Positions 12,190 through 23,219 of a stretch of DNA of 64,000 nucleotides are shown here, one piece after another. The DNA lies in the NCBI GenBank assembly GCA_012934845.2, contig WNNJ02001664.1:62001-126000 (forward strand). The letters are read 5' to 3'. Made by a program: the position numbers and the translations under genes. Under the pieces are notes generated by a model. The model was not told the origin of the DNA. It was given only the letters and a program-made list of their open reading frames with translations, and made no database searches. The DNA comes from Pomphorhynchus laevis. Lineage: Eukaryota > Acanthocephala > Palaeacanthocephala > Echinorhynchida > Pomphorhynchidae. Numbering within the stretch: position 1 is the stretch's first letter; every line of letters begins with the position of its first letter.

Positions 12190-14990
12190 AATGGTCAACT
12201 CACCACTGACCGGAAGAGTTTTTATTGTCGGGTGCCTTGTGACCAGGCAGTTGTACCGAGACAGCGAAAGAGGCATCAACATCCGAAGCGGACTAGCCTT
12301 CATGTATGAACGTGGAATGTCATCTTGCTGGCGGGTAAGGAACCAGAATTAGTTGAAGAGATGGTTCGCTTCGGTCTTGAAATAGTCGGAGTGACTTCTG
12401 TTTACTATTCTGGAACTGGAACTAAACTTTTGGATCAAGGCTGGACCTTGAACTATTCGGGAGTTACTAACGAAAAGCGACGACATGCGGGTGTATGGAT
12501 ACTTACAAGTCCCCGGCTGTCGTTCTTGGTAGAGAGGTTTAACCCAGTTAACGAAAGGTTTGGCGTCTTTGAGACTTATAGTCAAAGAGGGAAAGTGGAT
12601 AACAATTGTGGGTGCGTATTCTCTCAACAATATCTTGGAATATGCAGCCTTCGTGGAAGATCTTCAGGCTCTGCTTGATAGCACTCCTGTTGAAGATTCC
12701 CTCGTTTTATTAAGTGACTTCAATGCTCATGTTGGTAGCGACAGTAGCACTTGGAAGGATTGTTGGGGAAGACCGGATTCTCTAATCTAAATGCGAGTGG
12801 TGTTGAATTACTGCAATTTTATACGTGTTACAATTTGTGCGTAACCAACACGATGTTTGAACATAAGGAGATCCGTAGATGCACATTGCATCAAGATTCT
12901 CTCAGTCAAAGATCAATAATCGATTTTGTAATCGTTTCATCTGGTCTGCGACGTAATGTTCTGGACACTCGTGTGAAGAGAGGAGTTGAGCTGTCAACCG
13001 ATCACGACCTTGTAGTTAGTAAATTTCGATTACCCAAACGTTTTGTGAGGGCGTTCTGGGAGCGTCTAGCAGATGTTTCTGTCAAAAAAACGTTTTTCTA
13101 GCTACATCCGGTAGGACTTCTCTCGATTGCCAGAAGAGGTGATGAGCATTGATCAGGAATGGTAGATGTTTAGATCCTCGCTTGCCAAAGCAACTGTAAA
13201 AAGTTGTGACTCGGAGGCATTAGGTGATTGTCACGGAGGAAATACTCGAACTGCTTGATGGACACCAACAGTTAGAGATTTTGTCCAACAAAAGAAGCTG
13301 GCCTATAAGGCAACTTTGTCAGATAAATCAGTGGAAGCTGTTTACAAGTACCGAAGGGCAAAGAGAGCTTCAGCTCGAGCAGTTACTGAAGCGGAGAAGG
13401 CGGCTTGGGAGAAGTTTAGAAATCACTTAGAACTTGATTATAGGTCAGCTTCAAAGATGTTCTGGAGGACGATCAGAAACCTTCGTGTTGGAAAGCGGAA
13501 AACTCCTCGAAGTGTCTATGACATGAAAGGATCTATGCTAACTATCATTGAAGAAATTATTGGTTGTTGGAAAGAGCATTTTAGGAGTCTCCTTAATACG
13601 ATGGATATGCCTTGTCTTGAAGAAGTATAGCCTTTAGAACCAACGGAAGAGCTGATCTCTTGGAAAGAGGTCATTGATGTTGTTGAAAACTTCGTAATGG
13701 CAAGTCTATTGGAGTGGACGAGATTCAATCTGAAGCTGTAACGGCTCTCGACGTTGTTGGCATGAAGTGGCTAACACGGATATTCAATGTTATATTGAAG
13801 TCGGGCCAGGCTTCAAGTGAGTGGCGAACTGGGTGGTGGTACTGATCTTTAAGAACGGTGACCGAAGAGTGTGTTCCAATTATCGGGGCATCACTCTTCT
13901 TAGACAAATTGGTAAGCTATTTGCTAGGATTCTTGAGTTAAGGATACGGCCTATAGTTGAGGGACAGTTGCATGAGGAACAATGCGGCTTTTGTTCAAGT
14001 CGTGGAACTACGGATCAGCTCTTTACTCTTTCAACTGTCTTCGAACAATCTTGGGAGTTCGCTCAACCGGTCTACATGTGTCTTGTAGATTTGGAGAAGG
14101 CATTCGACCGAGTTCCGCGAGAGAGGTTAGGCAGGTACTAAGGGAGTATGAAGTACCACACTATCTTCAGATTGCTGTGGCTTCTCTGTATAAACGAAGT
14201 ATAAATTGTGTTCGTGTTCTAGGTAAGAAGTCTAAATCATTTCATTAGGCGTTTGGCTTCGTCAGGATTGTCCTTTGTCTCCACTTTTGTTCCTTGTTTA
14301 CATTGAAAAATTTCGAGACGGGCTGTTCTGACGATGTCGGTCTTCAGTTTCGGTTCCATCATGATACCATATCTGCTTTTTGCAGATGACGTTGTTTTGT
14401 TGGCTTCTTGTTCTGAAGATTTACAATGCCTACTAGATCGATTCACGATGGAATGTCAAGGGGCAGGAATGTTGGTATAGTACCTCCAAGGCTGTCTCTA
14501 TGTGTTCGTCTCGGATTCAGATGTCAATGTCAATCCGGAGTAGGGAAAATGTTCTTCTTGATCTGAAGGATTTCAAGTATCTTGGGTTATTGTTTTCAAG
14601 GAACAGCAGGAACATCAAGGAGATTGAGAAGCGGATTTGTGCAGCTAACTCGGAAATGCGTTCTTTGTACAATCTGTTGTGGTGAAACGGGAGTAGTCTT
14701 CGGGCAAATATTTCGGTTTATCACGCAATATTCGTTCCTATCTTAACTTATGATCATGAGCTTTGGGTTATGACCGAAAGGATAATATCTCGGATGCAGG
14801 CGACCGAAATGAGGTTCCTTCGCGATGGCCGGTCTTAGCCTTGGAGATAAGGTTAGGAATTCGGTCATCCGGGATGGACTCGGAGTAAAGTGGCTGCTTC
14901 TTTACATCGGGGAAAGTCAGCAGAGGTGGCTAGGACACGTCATGAGGATGTCTAGTGATGTCACAGAATTTTGATATGCTGTCACAGGAA
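12190..14990 (+). mobile_element. LINE-T copy 1 (endonuclease plus RT)
   Basis: Plus-strand LINE. APE-type endonuclease at about 12310-13100: AGKEPELVEEM, GTKLLDQGWTLNYSGV, then LLSDFNAHVGSD, SIIDFVIV and ELSTDHDLVV. RT at about 13820-14430: SNYRGITLLRQIGKL, EEQCGF, CLVDLEKAFDRVPRERL (motif A) and LLFADDVVLLAS (motif C). The C-terminal part reaches about 14950, where the copy stops short of the end seen in copy 2. Several frame changes and stops make it inactive. The family closely recalls a LINE abundant in teleost genomes, although I cannot assign a clade. Between 13438 and 13894 it is almost identical to copy 2. Confidence 0.9.
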
Positions 14991-14999
14991 TTACACCTC

Positions 15000-15362
15000 A
15001 TTACCGTTTTTTGCATTCAGTCGAAGATCAAGTTACGGGACTTCTCTTCCGTTATGGCTTTCATCACTGAATCGTTATTCATAAAAAAAATTTCACCTCA
15101 AAATAAATTCAAACTGAAAGTTTTCAAGTTGACTTGATCGACGATAATAGAAATCTGCTTTTATTCGTTTTCCAAACGGTAGAACCTCAGTAATTTCAAC
15201 TAGGCTCTTATCCTTTATTCTCAAGAAAGTGATAAGGTTTTAACTTCATTGTCGGAAGATCAAGTTGGTCTGTATGAAAATGACCGTGCGAATCATCAAA
15301 TTAATCGCGATTTTGTTTACAAGATAAATTAATTATTATTCCACAACATGGCGATACCAATT
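15000..15362. other. Spacer without a recognised gene
   Basis: Unique-looking sequence follows the truncated LINE-T copy. A 60-codon open frame at 14955-15137 has no supporting motif. Confidence 0.4.
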
Positions 15363-15610
15363 AAATCAGCTAACTGAGTCTACGTATTTAATATAATAAT
15401 AAAATAAACAAAACATAATAATGCTAAATCAAAATTTAATAATTAAATAATAAAATTAATAATTGTTTTTAGATTTTCTATAATTTAAATCAAGTTAAAA
15501 AAATGAAATTTAAAATAAACGTCATTTTTATGAATTGACTAATAAATAACAGACGTTGTATCAGAATAAGAATTAGAGGTCATCAGGAGGAACCGCTATG
15601 CTATCAGGTC
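15363..15610 (+). repeat. REP1 dispersed repeat copy
   Basis: Begins AAATCAGCTAACTGAGTCTA and ends with AGGAGGAACCGCTATGC. Near-identical copies occur at 48891-49140 and 49258-49400, and inverted partial copies at 24290-24416 and 52915-53490. It has no coding capacity and resembles a short non-autonomous element. Confidence 0.75.
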
Positions 15611-15647
15611 ATCCTGGTCAATGAAATCCTTCATTGACCAGGATGAC
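15608..15647. repeat. Perfect 17-bp hairpin
   Basis: GTCATCCTGGTCAATGA at 15608-15624 is the exact complement of 15631-15647, with a 6-nt loop. It sits at the end of a REP1 copy. It could be a structured element end or a template-switch product. Confidence 0.75.
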
Positions 15648-15649
15648 GA

Positions 15650-16785
15650 ATTAATCATGAAAGTATATGATATCGCTGGGATCGATGCATCGGGGGTCTG
15701 AAGGACATGACTTTTCGAAATGCAGGATAGATATCATTGACGAAACGTCAAGACAGCACAAAAGAGACATCATCAACAATCAATTTATATCTTCAAGGCC
15801 ATCTTGACCTAAGAGGGGCATTTGAATTTCGAAGCGGTGAGAATACTAAATTCATTGGTAAGATTGTGATGATTTATGTTTAGCTCTACGCTGTTAGCTT
15901 TTATTAATATCTTGTATATTTTAGATATCGTAATAAACCTCTTTGGTTTCTGTTTAGTTTGACAACACGTGGCGTCATGTGAAAGATCTCACAAGTCCTA
16001 TCTTTTTTGTTTCCCTTGCGGACTGCAACTTACACTAGGACTCAAATTTACTATTCAGAGTGAATCGGAGGTTGAAATATCTTAATTGTTTGACAGACTG
16101 AGAAATCAAGAATTTGAATTTACTTCCAATAGAAACTATTTTGGCCAAATTAAAGACTAATCTCAAAAAGAAACTCAATTGTTAATCTGCACTTCCATTT
16201 TAGTTTTTTTTCTTCTAAATTTTTATTTTTTTCTTTATGTGATGCCACCATATGAGCATTTGCTCCAAGGTAGACCATGAATAATAATACAAAAAAGAAA
16301 ACTATTAACTTGATGGGTTAGTAAATTATTTTTTGCACTTACAGTGGCTTTTAATTTTTAGGATTGAGAATTAAATTCATCATTGGAAATAACAGAATGC
16401 TGAAATCAATAAAAATAAAATACATGGATCAGCTGCCTTACAAAATAACACTTGAAGAAACAAACGTGAACAGCTACCTTATGCATTGAGTCAATTGTTG
16501 TCCCCTGATTGATCTTAGTATAAAATCGTGTTTGATTTGTAATTGTTTATGTAATTCTAATCGACTTACTACATGCATTCAAAACCATCATCTGTGAGTT
16601 TCGCATGCAAATTTGATAACCTACTATTATTTTGTTAATACACTGCAGAACTATGCCATTTGGTTCACTGATGGCAGAGTTCAGCTGATAAAAACGCTGA
16701 ATAGTAATTAGATAAGATGTCATTAACTTTAGGTCAAAATCATCAATAATCAGAAGCGTATCACCAACCTGTATGTTTAACTTAC
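15650..16785. other. No gene; PLE-tail-like motif near the left end
   Basis: At 15690-15760 there is a CTGAAGGA...GAAATG stretch followed by GACGAAACGTC, similar to sequence found at PLE 3' regions. The remainder is AT-rich without coding character. Confidence 0.35.
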
Positions 16786-16788
16786 AGG

Positions 16789-17130
16789 TTGTTTAACATA
16801 CAGGTTGTTAATCACCAACCTGTATGCTTAAGAGAATTGATGACTGTTCGGAAAAGTCTGGCTTTGCGTGGACAAAATTTTACTTTAGACCATCGCAGAG
16901 TTATACGCTCTAAAACTGTAGAATTTGGACACCGAATCGTAGGTAAGTGGAACCGATTAAGTGAAGAAATTGTCAACTCAAGATCGGTTTCAGCATTCAA
17001 ACATGAACTCTTTTTTTGACTTTTGTTTGTAAGTCTCTTTTTTTCTTTACTTTTTCTTTTTTTTAACTGTGCAACTATGAGCTTTGCTCGTCTGTATGTC
17101 GAAATAATTTTTTTAATAAAATAATTATAA
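16789..17130 (+). mobile_element. LINE 3' end fragment
   Basis: A 76-residue frame (16789-17019) reads RGQNFTLDHRRVIRSKTVEF then RIVGKWNRLSEEIV and FKHEL. This is the usual C-terminal end of CR1/Jockey-type RT proteins (R..FF..R.V..WN.LP..VV......FK). It is followed by a T-rich stretch and an ATAATT tail. Only the 3' end is present and its family is distinct from LINE-N, LINE-T and LINE-L2. Confidence 0.7.
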
Positions 17131-17144
17131 TAATTTACAAGAAA

Positions 17145-17790
17145 GGGGGTTCCCGCAAATGGGCCCATACATAACTCTCACTGTCAAAGTTGTAATTGAT
17201 TTTTAAAACAAGACGTTCACTATCTTATGTGCTGCCTTCTATGTTTCCTCTTGGACTTCGAAGGCAGGCATATCCTGTTCGAGCAATTTCAAAGGAAACG
17301 CGGCATTTGATATTTGTGATGACATGCGCATATTTCGTAATATCTCGTTGTGTGCGAACTGATATGATTCGTCTGAACAAGGTGCCTGTCTCTTTCCCAA
17401 TGCCACCAGAAGAGGAGAAAATTAGCGGAATGAACATGCCGCGCTCGATCGCTTTAATTCTTTCTGAATATTTGGCATGTTTGCGTGATTCATTGTGCTG
17501 GAAGGATGCGTCCACTGATCGGTTGACGAACGACTGAGCAAAGATGTTAAACACGTTGACGTCAAAGAACGTCCGCTCTAATCGCTCGTTCCACAGGCCC
17601 AAACAGGATATGTCCTGTTTGTCGAAATAATAATAGTAATAACTGATAATTTGTCAACATAAGGTTCTGAACGTCGAAGTATCGATACTACAATGGATAA
17701 AATTTTTATCTTCAGTCTATTCAAAACAGCATCGGAACCATCATAACTAACACGACGTTCAGTTTCTCTGCGGCACGACATTCTCCGAAG
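17145..17790 (-). mobile_element. RTA retroelement, 3' fragment
   Basis: Minus-strand C-terminal part: ERTFFDVNVFNIFAQS, a HNESRKHAKYSERIKAIERG block and FIPLIFSSSGGIGKET (17225-17602). It ends near the shared terminal sequence ACCCGCAAATGGGC-like at 17150-17165. An upstream portion reaches about 17790. The tail frame is unusually open for 125 codons; upstream it is broken. Confidence 0.75.
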
Positions 17791-17877
17791 ACAAACAATT
17801 CACAACATGCAGCGTTTCTCAAATGTTTGATAAACGTTTGTCTTTGAAGAATGTCGTGCCACATAGATACTGAACGG
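17756..17877. repeat. 41-bp imperfect inverted repeat
   Basis: 17756-17796 (starts CGTTCAGTTTCTCTGCGG) is repeated in inverted form at 17837-17877 with a few mismatches. The left arm belongs to the RTA fragment, so the right arm is probably a short inverted piece of the same family. Confidence 0.65.
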
Positions 17878-19250
17878 CTTGATTACTATTAGTGCCGATA
17901 CTATTGTATACACGACATGGCAGAGTCACGCAAACGCAAATAAATTGATTTCCAAATGATGCCATTATATTTTTCTACCTGCCCGTTTAGTGAAAGGTTA
18001 TTTTGGTAGAATGAAATGAACAAATTCCATTTTAAAGTAGGTAGCAAGGAAATAATATTTAAGTGAAACACGATTCTCTGTCCGTGTGAATAATGTCGGA
18101 ATATCACAGTCATGTAACTCCTCGATGACAAATGATTTTGTGATGAATTCGAAGTGTGGCGAGGACATCAGCTGTAGCATTCACGTAACAACGTGAAAGC
18201 AGGAAAGGGTCTGAAGAATCAATTGTTAAAAAATGTAGCTAAACGGTGATTCAACACGGAGAAGCTATCGCGTGTTTCCTTCGATAACGGAAACTTAATG
18301 TTTGCTAAGATATAAATTGTCACTGGAAATTCCTTATTCACTTTAAATAATGGGCAAATAAACCTAGTACACGTTTTAGTTGGGTTTAAAAGTTCATAAG
18401 TCTCATGATCGGTTTAACTCAACTTTGATCTGAGCAAATTCTACCATCTTCAATATGATACTTAATAAGAATTCATATTTCAATATGAATGCATATCCTT
18501 GTAGAATTGAAGACACGATAACAAAATGTATCTTCGAAACGTTCAATTTCGATCATTTGTAACATTACACGCTAAAATACTTCTGTAGCATTCATTAAGC
18601 CAAATTCCATACATTTAAATAGAAAATGTTGTCCAGCTGCCTCAAAGCCTGTATACTTTCTGTATTTATTTTGAATGAAAATTTGATAATACGAGCGTCT
18701 GAGATCTAGACGGCCAAAAACACGGTAGGATTAAAGGTGATTAATGATATTTACAATTCTGAGTTCCGGAAAACTGTTTAACCATGTGAATTTATTAATT
18801 GTCTGACTATATTCGATCATCATATTAGTCATTTCGATTTGACTAATACGACTCGGACCCTCCAAGTCGAATAACTTACCTCAATTGTTTTGTTTTGATG
18901 ATTGTGCTTTGAAGAGTGCCTTGATCTCTGTTATAATAAACACTTTGCCTTTCGGGTTCCACATACAGAAGTAAACCGAAATTGGTCGTATTTCACTAGT
19001 TAAATGCGTAAATAATAAACGTGATTCGATCTTCATAACTGAGCATAGTAAATTGAATTTAAATTCAGGTGTGTTTTCATTCAACTTTATAGCGGAATTA
19101 AAATTAATGAAGAACGTACCGAGAATCACGTCTGTAACCAAAGTTGTGACGATAAACAAACGAACGCTAGAATAGTGTGTGTCGTTGAACGAATAGTGAA
19201 CGATACCATACTTTTCAATGATCATTAATCATTGATGATGCCATTCTTAA
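17800..19250 (-). mobile_element. Ty3/gypsy-like LTR retroelement fossil
   Basis: Two protein-like remnants on the minus strand suggest an old gypsy-type element. A protease-like end (FIVTTLVTDVILGTFF) lies at 18881-19225 and an integrase-like piece (GQVEKYNGIIWKSI) at 17900-18130. Their order fits a pol gene read on this strand. No LTRs were recognised, and the region between them shows no clear RT to me. It is fragmentary with multiple breaks and looks old. Confidence 0.5.
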
Positions 19251-20240
19251 TTTTAGATCAGCCGATTGCTGATCTAATTGCTGAGCATTAGTAATTGATG
19301 ATGTCATTCTTAATTTTAGATCGGTTGATAGGCTGACAGGCCTTAACTATGTCACTTCGAATTAGATAAATAGCACTTCAATTGTCTGATAATGCATGAC
19401 CAACTCGATCATTTATTGTTATTTCAAGATCTATGGGTTAGCTAAAATTTCGTTTTGTGGGCTTGACTTATTAGGTTGTAGCTATAACGACCGATGATAG
19501 TGTATGCTTTGACCGAAATACTCTCGCGAAGTGCTTATGCTTATAAAATGTTTTAAGTATGTATCTAAGTGTGCATCTTCAGATAAAAGGATTTATCATT
19601 TTAACGAGGTAATGAATTGATACATCGAAAACAGTTTTTCATTTTTAATTTTTAAATAACCACAGGGTAGCATAAAAATTTCATTTTAAATTGAAATCTC
19701 TGTCGTGTTATAAAATTTCATTACCAAATTATTTAGGTACCAACTGTAAATATCTATCTATTAACCTCAACTTTTTATCTAGAAATGTAAGGATCACAAC
19801 GCTTTTGGGATTTAGCTGAGAATAAATCCAGTTTGATATCAAAATATTATCAATTCATTATTATTCCATTATTTATATCTATTAAATTTAACCAATTCCA
19901 GCCAAACTAAAATCCCTTTTGAATGAGCAAAACCATAATTTCAACTTTAAGAAGCATTTAAAATTATTTGCCTAAAAACGTAATTTGATTTCAGTTATCA
20001 ATTAAAATATTCAGACAGATTTATAAAAATGTTTTTACATCTCATAATATACTTTTATTTAACGAATTTATCTTGAGTAAAACTCAAAAGAACATATAAG
20101 TTACAAAATTTACTGTCTTGGAAAACATTAAGTTTTAAAATAAAAGAACTTAAATAAAAACATTTATTATCTGATAATAAATATTTTATTCTTTAATAAA
20201 CTATATTTTATTATTTAATAAATTTCAAAGATTAAAAGTA
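19250..20240. other. No gene; short local duplication
   Basis: A ~31-bp segment (ATTCTTAATTTTAGATC core) occurs near 19225 and 19300. The remainder is AT-rich sequence without coding character. Confidence 0.5.
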
Positions 20241-20244
20241 ATTT

Positions 20245-20347
20245 TTAAATCGTTAATTAAAATTAATTAGGATTTTTGTCTTGATTTTTATCTTAAAATT
20301 AAAATTTTAAATCGTTAATTAAAATTAATTAGGATTTTTGTCTTGAT
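20245..20347 (+). repeat. Two-copy direct repeat
   Basis: A ~41-bp unit containing AATTAGGATTTTTGTCTTGA appears twice, once near 20246-20287 and once near 20307-20347, directly before the minisatellite. Confidence 0.7.
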
Positions 20348-20369
20348 GATGAAATCAGTTTGGCAAATT

Positions 20370-20692
20370 AAGGCGTTTTAATTTTAATCTCCGATCGGTA
20401 ATAAAAATGATCATTTGTGCGCTTTAATTTTAATTAACGATCAGTATTAAAAACTTTATTTGTGCATTTTAATTTTGATTTTCGATCGATATTAAAAATG
20501 TTAACTTGTGCGTTTTAATTTTAATCTTCGGTCGGCATTAAAAATGTTAACTTGTGCGTTTTAATTTTGATTTCCGATCGGTATTAAAAAGTTCATTTGG
20601 GCGTTTTTATATTGATTACCGATCAGGAATAAAAAATGATTATTTGTGCGTTTTAATTTTGATTTCCGATCAGTATTAAAAGTGTAATTGGT
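20370..20692 (+). repeat. 46-bp minisatellite, about seven units
   Basis: Each unit begins GCGTTTTAATTTT, has a central CCGATCGGTATTAAAA-type core and ends in a TTTGTG-like junction. Units vary by substitutions but keep the GATC/GGTC core. There are no unique spacers, so this is not a CRISPR array. Confidence 0.85.
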
Positions 20693-21125
20693 GCGTTTGA
20701 AAATTCAACTTTGTAATAAATGTAGAAATTTCACTCGATGCACTAATGAGTGAGCAAATCGATTATAAGTGAACAATCAATGGGTGAACAATTAATTTAT
20801 AAAAAATAATGTTTCGAATCTGCGTTAAAGACTCCACACGATGCACCACACAGTGTTTTAAAAAAGTTATTGAACAAATAATAAATAACCAATAATGTTC
20901 AAGTTTAATTTTTTGCCACAATTGTGCATCTTATAAACAATATTTTTTGTAAAAAAGTTACTAACGTTTTAGTGTAGCTAAAACAAAAGATTTTTTATGT
21001 GATATTTTTAGAAATCTGAACACGCAGCCTAGACCTTTTCATATAGAGCATCAATATACTACCCCGTCGTTCGAGGTGCCATGACACCTGAAATGCTCTA
21101 AAGCCTGCCAACGTCGAATTTATCT

Positions 21126-21464
21126 GTGACAACAGAAACAATTGAAAAATGGAAAGCTTGTCTTTTGCGGGTAATAGACCTAAGCAGTGATAGTGAAGTT
21201 CGACTTCGGTCATCTTTACAACCCGTTAAACCTTTGTATCACAGTGAATATCGAGGCAATTTATCTGCTTTAAATAATACAGATGGTCGACAGAGCAATA
21301 CCACTGAAATGCCTAGTAGCATAGTAATGGCTAATAAGAGGGTTGTTAATTACAATGATTTGGTCGCACTTTCAAAAGACAACACTAATTCCATTGTGAT
21401 TAAAGATTTTACACAAAAGCTGGCTACAAAAAAAGAAATTAAAAAAAATCTGCATTTCGATTAG
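21126..21464 (+). CDS. Unidentified 112-codon open frame
   Basis: The frame encodes a polar protein without Cys clusters or membrane segments; distinctive segments are KWKACLLRVIDLSSDSE and ANKRVVNYNDLVALSKDN. Codon use is less AT-driven than in the surrounding spacer. It ends exactly where a dispersed PLE-associated repeat begins (about 21466), so it may be the 3' end of an element's ORF or a host exon truncated by insertion. I do not recognise a family and see no second copy in the window. Confidence 0.3.
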   Translation: MTTETIEKWKACLLRVIDLSSDSEVRLRSSLQPVKPLYHSEYRGNLSALNNTDGRQSNTTEMPSSIVMANKRVVNYNDLVALSKDNTNSIVIKDFTQKLATKKEIKKNLHFD

Positions 21465-21465
21465 T

Positions 21466-21850
21466 AAAACAAAGCAGAGCGATGTATCCACTAAGGACCC
21501 AACGAGTGCAGCGACAATTCAGCAACAACCTCTGCCTAGTGTTTAAGGATGGTCCGCACAGCAATTCGATCTGGTAAAGAGCGCACGCCTTAGATAATTA
21601 AGCAGTGTCGAAAAAACCTTAATTCACAATATCACACAGTCAACCGAAACGACCAGTGGGTACTTCATTCTGCTGATGACTGTTACCAGGTGCTCAATCA
21701 TTTCGATGCTGAAGTGGTCGTATAGAAGTGACATGGTAACTGAAAAATCGTGAATCAAAGTCCAGTCTAACAATCAACACCATTTTGTAAAAATGCCGTA
21801 TTTCGTAAGAAATCCTGGACCGTTGTTTACTCAGCACATCTGTGCACTAC
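21466..21850 (+). repeat. PLE-associated dispersed repeat, copy 1
   Basis: Contains ATCCACTAAGGACCCAACGA, CAGTCAACCGAAACGACCAG and GCACATCTGTGCACTACTAT. The same blocks in the same order occur at 34505-34940, and the right end alone at 33015-33140, next to PLE GIY-YIG sequence. No coding capacity. It is likely a terminal or non-autonomous part of the PLE. A hammerhead-like core lies at 21673-21762. Confidence 0.7.
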
Positions 21851-22176
21851 TATTACATATAATGATTTATAATTCAATATAATAATCTATTATTATTTTA
21901 TAAAAAAATTTAATATTATTACTTAAGAAATAAGTCCAAAAGAACAATATCATCGCGGTAAGCTCATAATTAGCTCAATTTTCGAATGTGATTAATGACG
22001 AATTACCTCACGAAATTAGAGGTTTTAGCCTATTAGAATATTGATTTATATTGTTCTGTTCATCTCAGTATTTAAACACCCTGAACAATTTAAGAGTACA
22101 TTGAACGTATCATTGGACAGTAATTTTTATAATAAGCAAATAGATATGTTTTTACTCAGCAGATATAGACCATAGG

Positions 22177-22559
22177 AAATGACCAGAAAATTTAGAATAC
22201 ATAGTCATATGACGAAGTTCATAAAAGTTTAGAGAATTCATAAAATCATATGACGCAATTAAAAACGGGATATATTTTAGCAGGCCGGTACCAAATTAGG
22301 TCGATCAAATTATAAAAACCTGAAATAGTTTACATTACCATTAAGAAACCAGTTATAAGTTTTTAAGTGGTTTATAATACATAATAAATAACTGATTTAA
22401 TAAATACGCATTTATTTCTAAGTGGGAATGTAAACTATTTATAAGTTTTTATAATTTGATCGAATAGTGAGAGGATCAATGTTACGGGCTTGTTAAAATA
22501 TATCCCGTTTTGAATTTCGTCATATGACTTTATGAATTCTCTACATTTTCTGGTCATTT
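22177..22559. mobile_element. Foldback (MITE-like) element
   Basis: Long imperfect terminal inverted repeats of about 150 bp: the left end AAATGACCAGAAAAT is mirrored by the right end ATTTTCTGGTCATTT, and both arms contain CATATGACG, ACGGGATATATTTTA and GATCAAATTATAAAAA. The middle is about 80 bp. No ORF. Target-site duplication is not clear. A non-autonomous DNA transposon is the simplest reading. Confidence 0.75.
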
Positions 22560-22771
22560 TAAATAATTGATAAGCACATTTGAAAATGACCTTAAAAGTA
22601 CATGAGGGTTTTTTAAGGGTTTTTTTAATGATTTACTTATAATGATTAACTTAATGTCGATTTTAGATGTACTTTAGATATAAATACACTTTAGATGGTG
22701 ATGGTTCTTAAAGTACATCATTTGAAGATAATTAGCCATTAATTTAAATGTTTAAAATAGTTTAAAAATAT

Positions 22772-23213
22772 TATTTTTCGGATATTTAAATTTTAATAAT
22801 ATCTAAATTATCTGATTGATAATAAGATTACAATAATCACCTTTCACCTTTTATTGTTGTTTTTAGCCATTCGACCAAAAAAATATTTTTATAGAGAATA
22901 TTTTTGTATTCAGAAATGTTGACGACAAAATCAAATAAAATAAAATGAAAATTTTATTCTTTTTTAATCTTGTGTTAATTTATTAACACCATATTTTCGG
23001 ATATTTAAATTTTAATAATATTCAAATTATCTGATTGATAATAAGATTACAATAATCACCTTTCACCTTTTATTGTTGTTTTTAGCCATTCGACCAAAAA
23101 ATTATTTTTATAGAAAATATTTTTGTATTCGGAAATGTTGACGACAAAATCAAATAAAATAAAATGAAAATTTTATTCTTTTTTTAATCTTGTGTTAATT
23201 TATTAACACCATA
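22772..23213 (+). repeat. ~220-bp tandem duplication
   Basis: 22772-22992 is repeated at 22992-23213 with only a few differences; each unit carries CACCTTTCACCTTTTATTG and TGTTGACGACAAAATC. High identity means the duplication is recent. No coding capacity. Confidence 0.85.
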
Positions 23214-23219
23214 TTTTAA

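Noticed and set aside
13516-13728. Minus-strand ORF identical at 13516-13728 and 44691-44903
   Set aside because: It is a shadow of the conserved LINE-T RT region on the plus strand; identity comes from the shared LINE core.
17225-17602. 125-residue minus-strand ORF as an unknown host protein
   Set aside because: It carries the RTA tail blocks found at 340-610 and, weakly, 5090-5340.
20370-20692. CRISPR-like array
   Set aside because: Units are directly adjacent and diverged with no unique spacers, and the context is eukaryotic.
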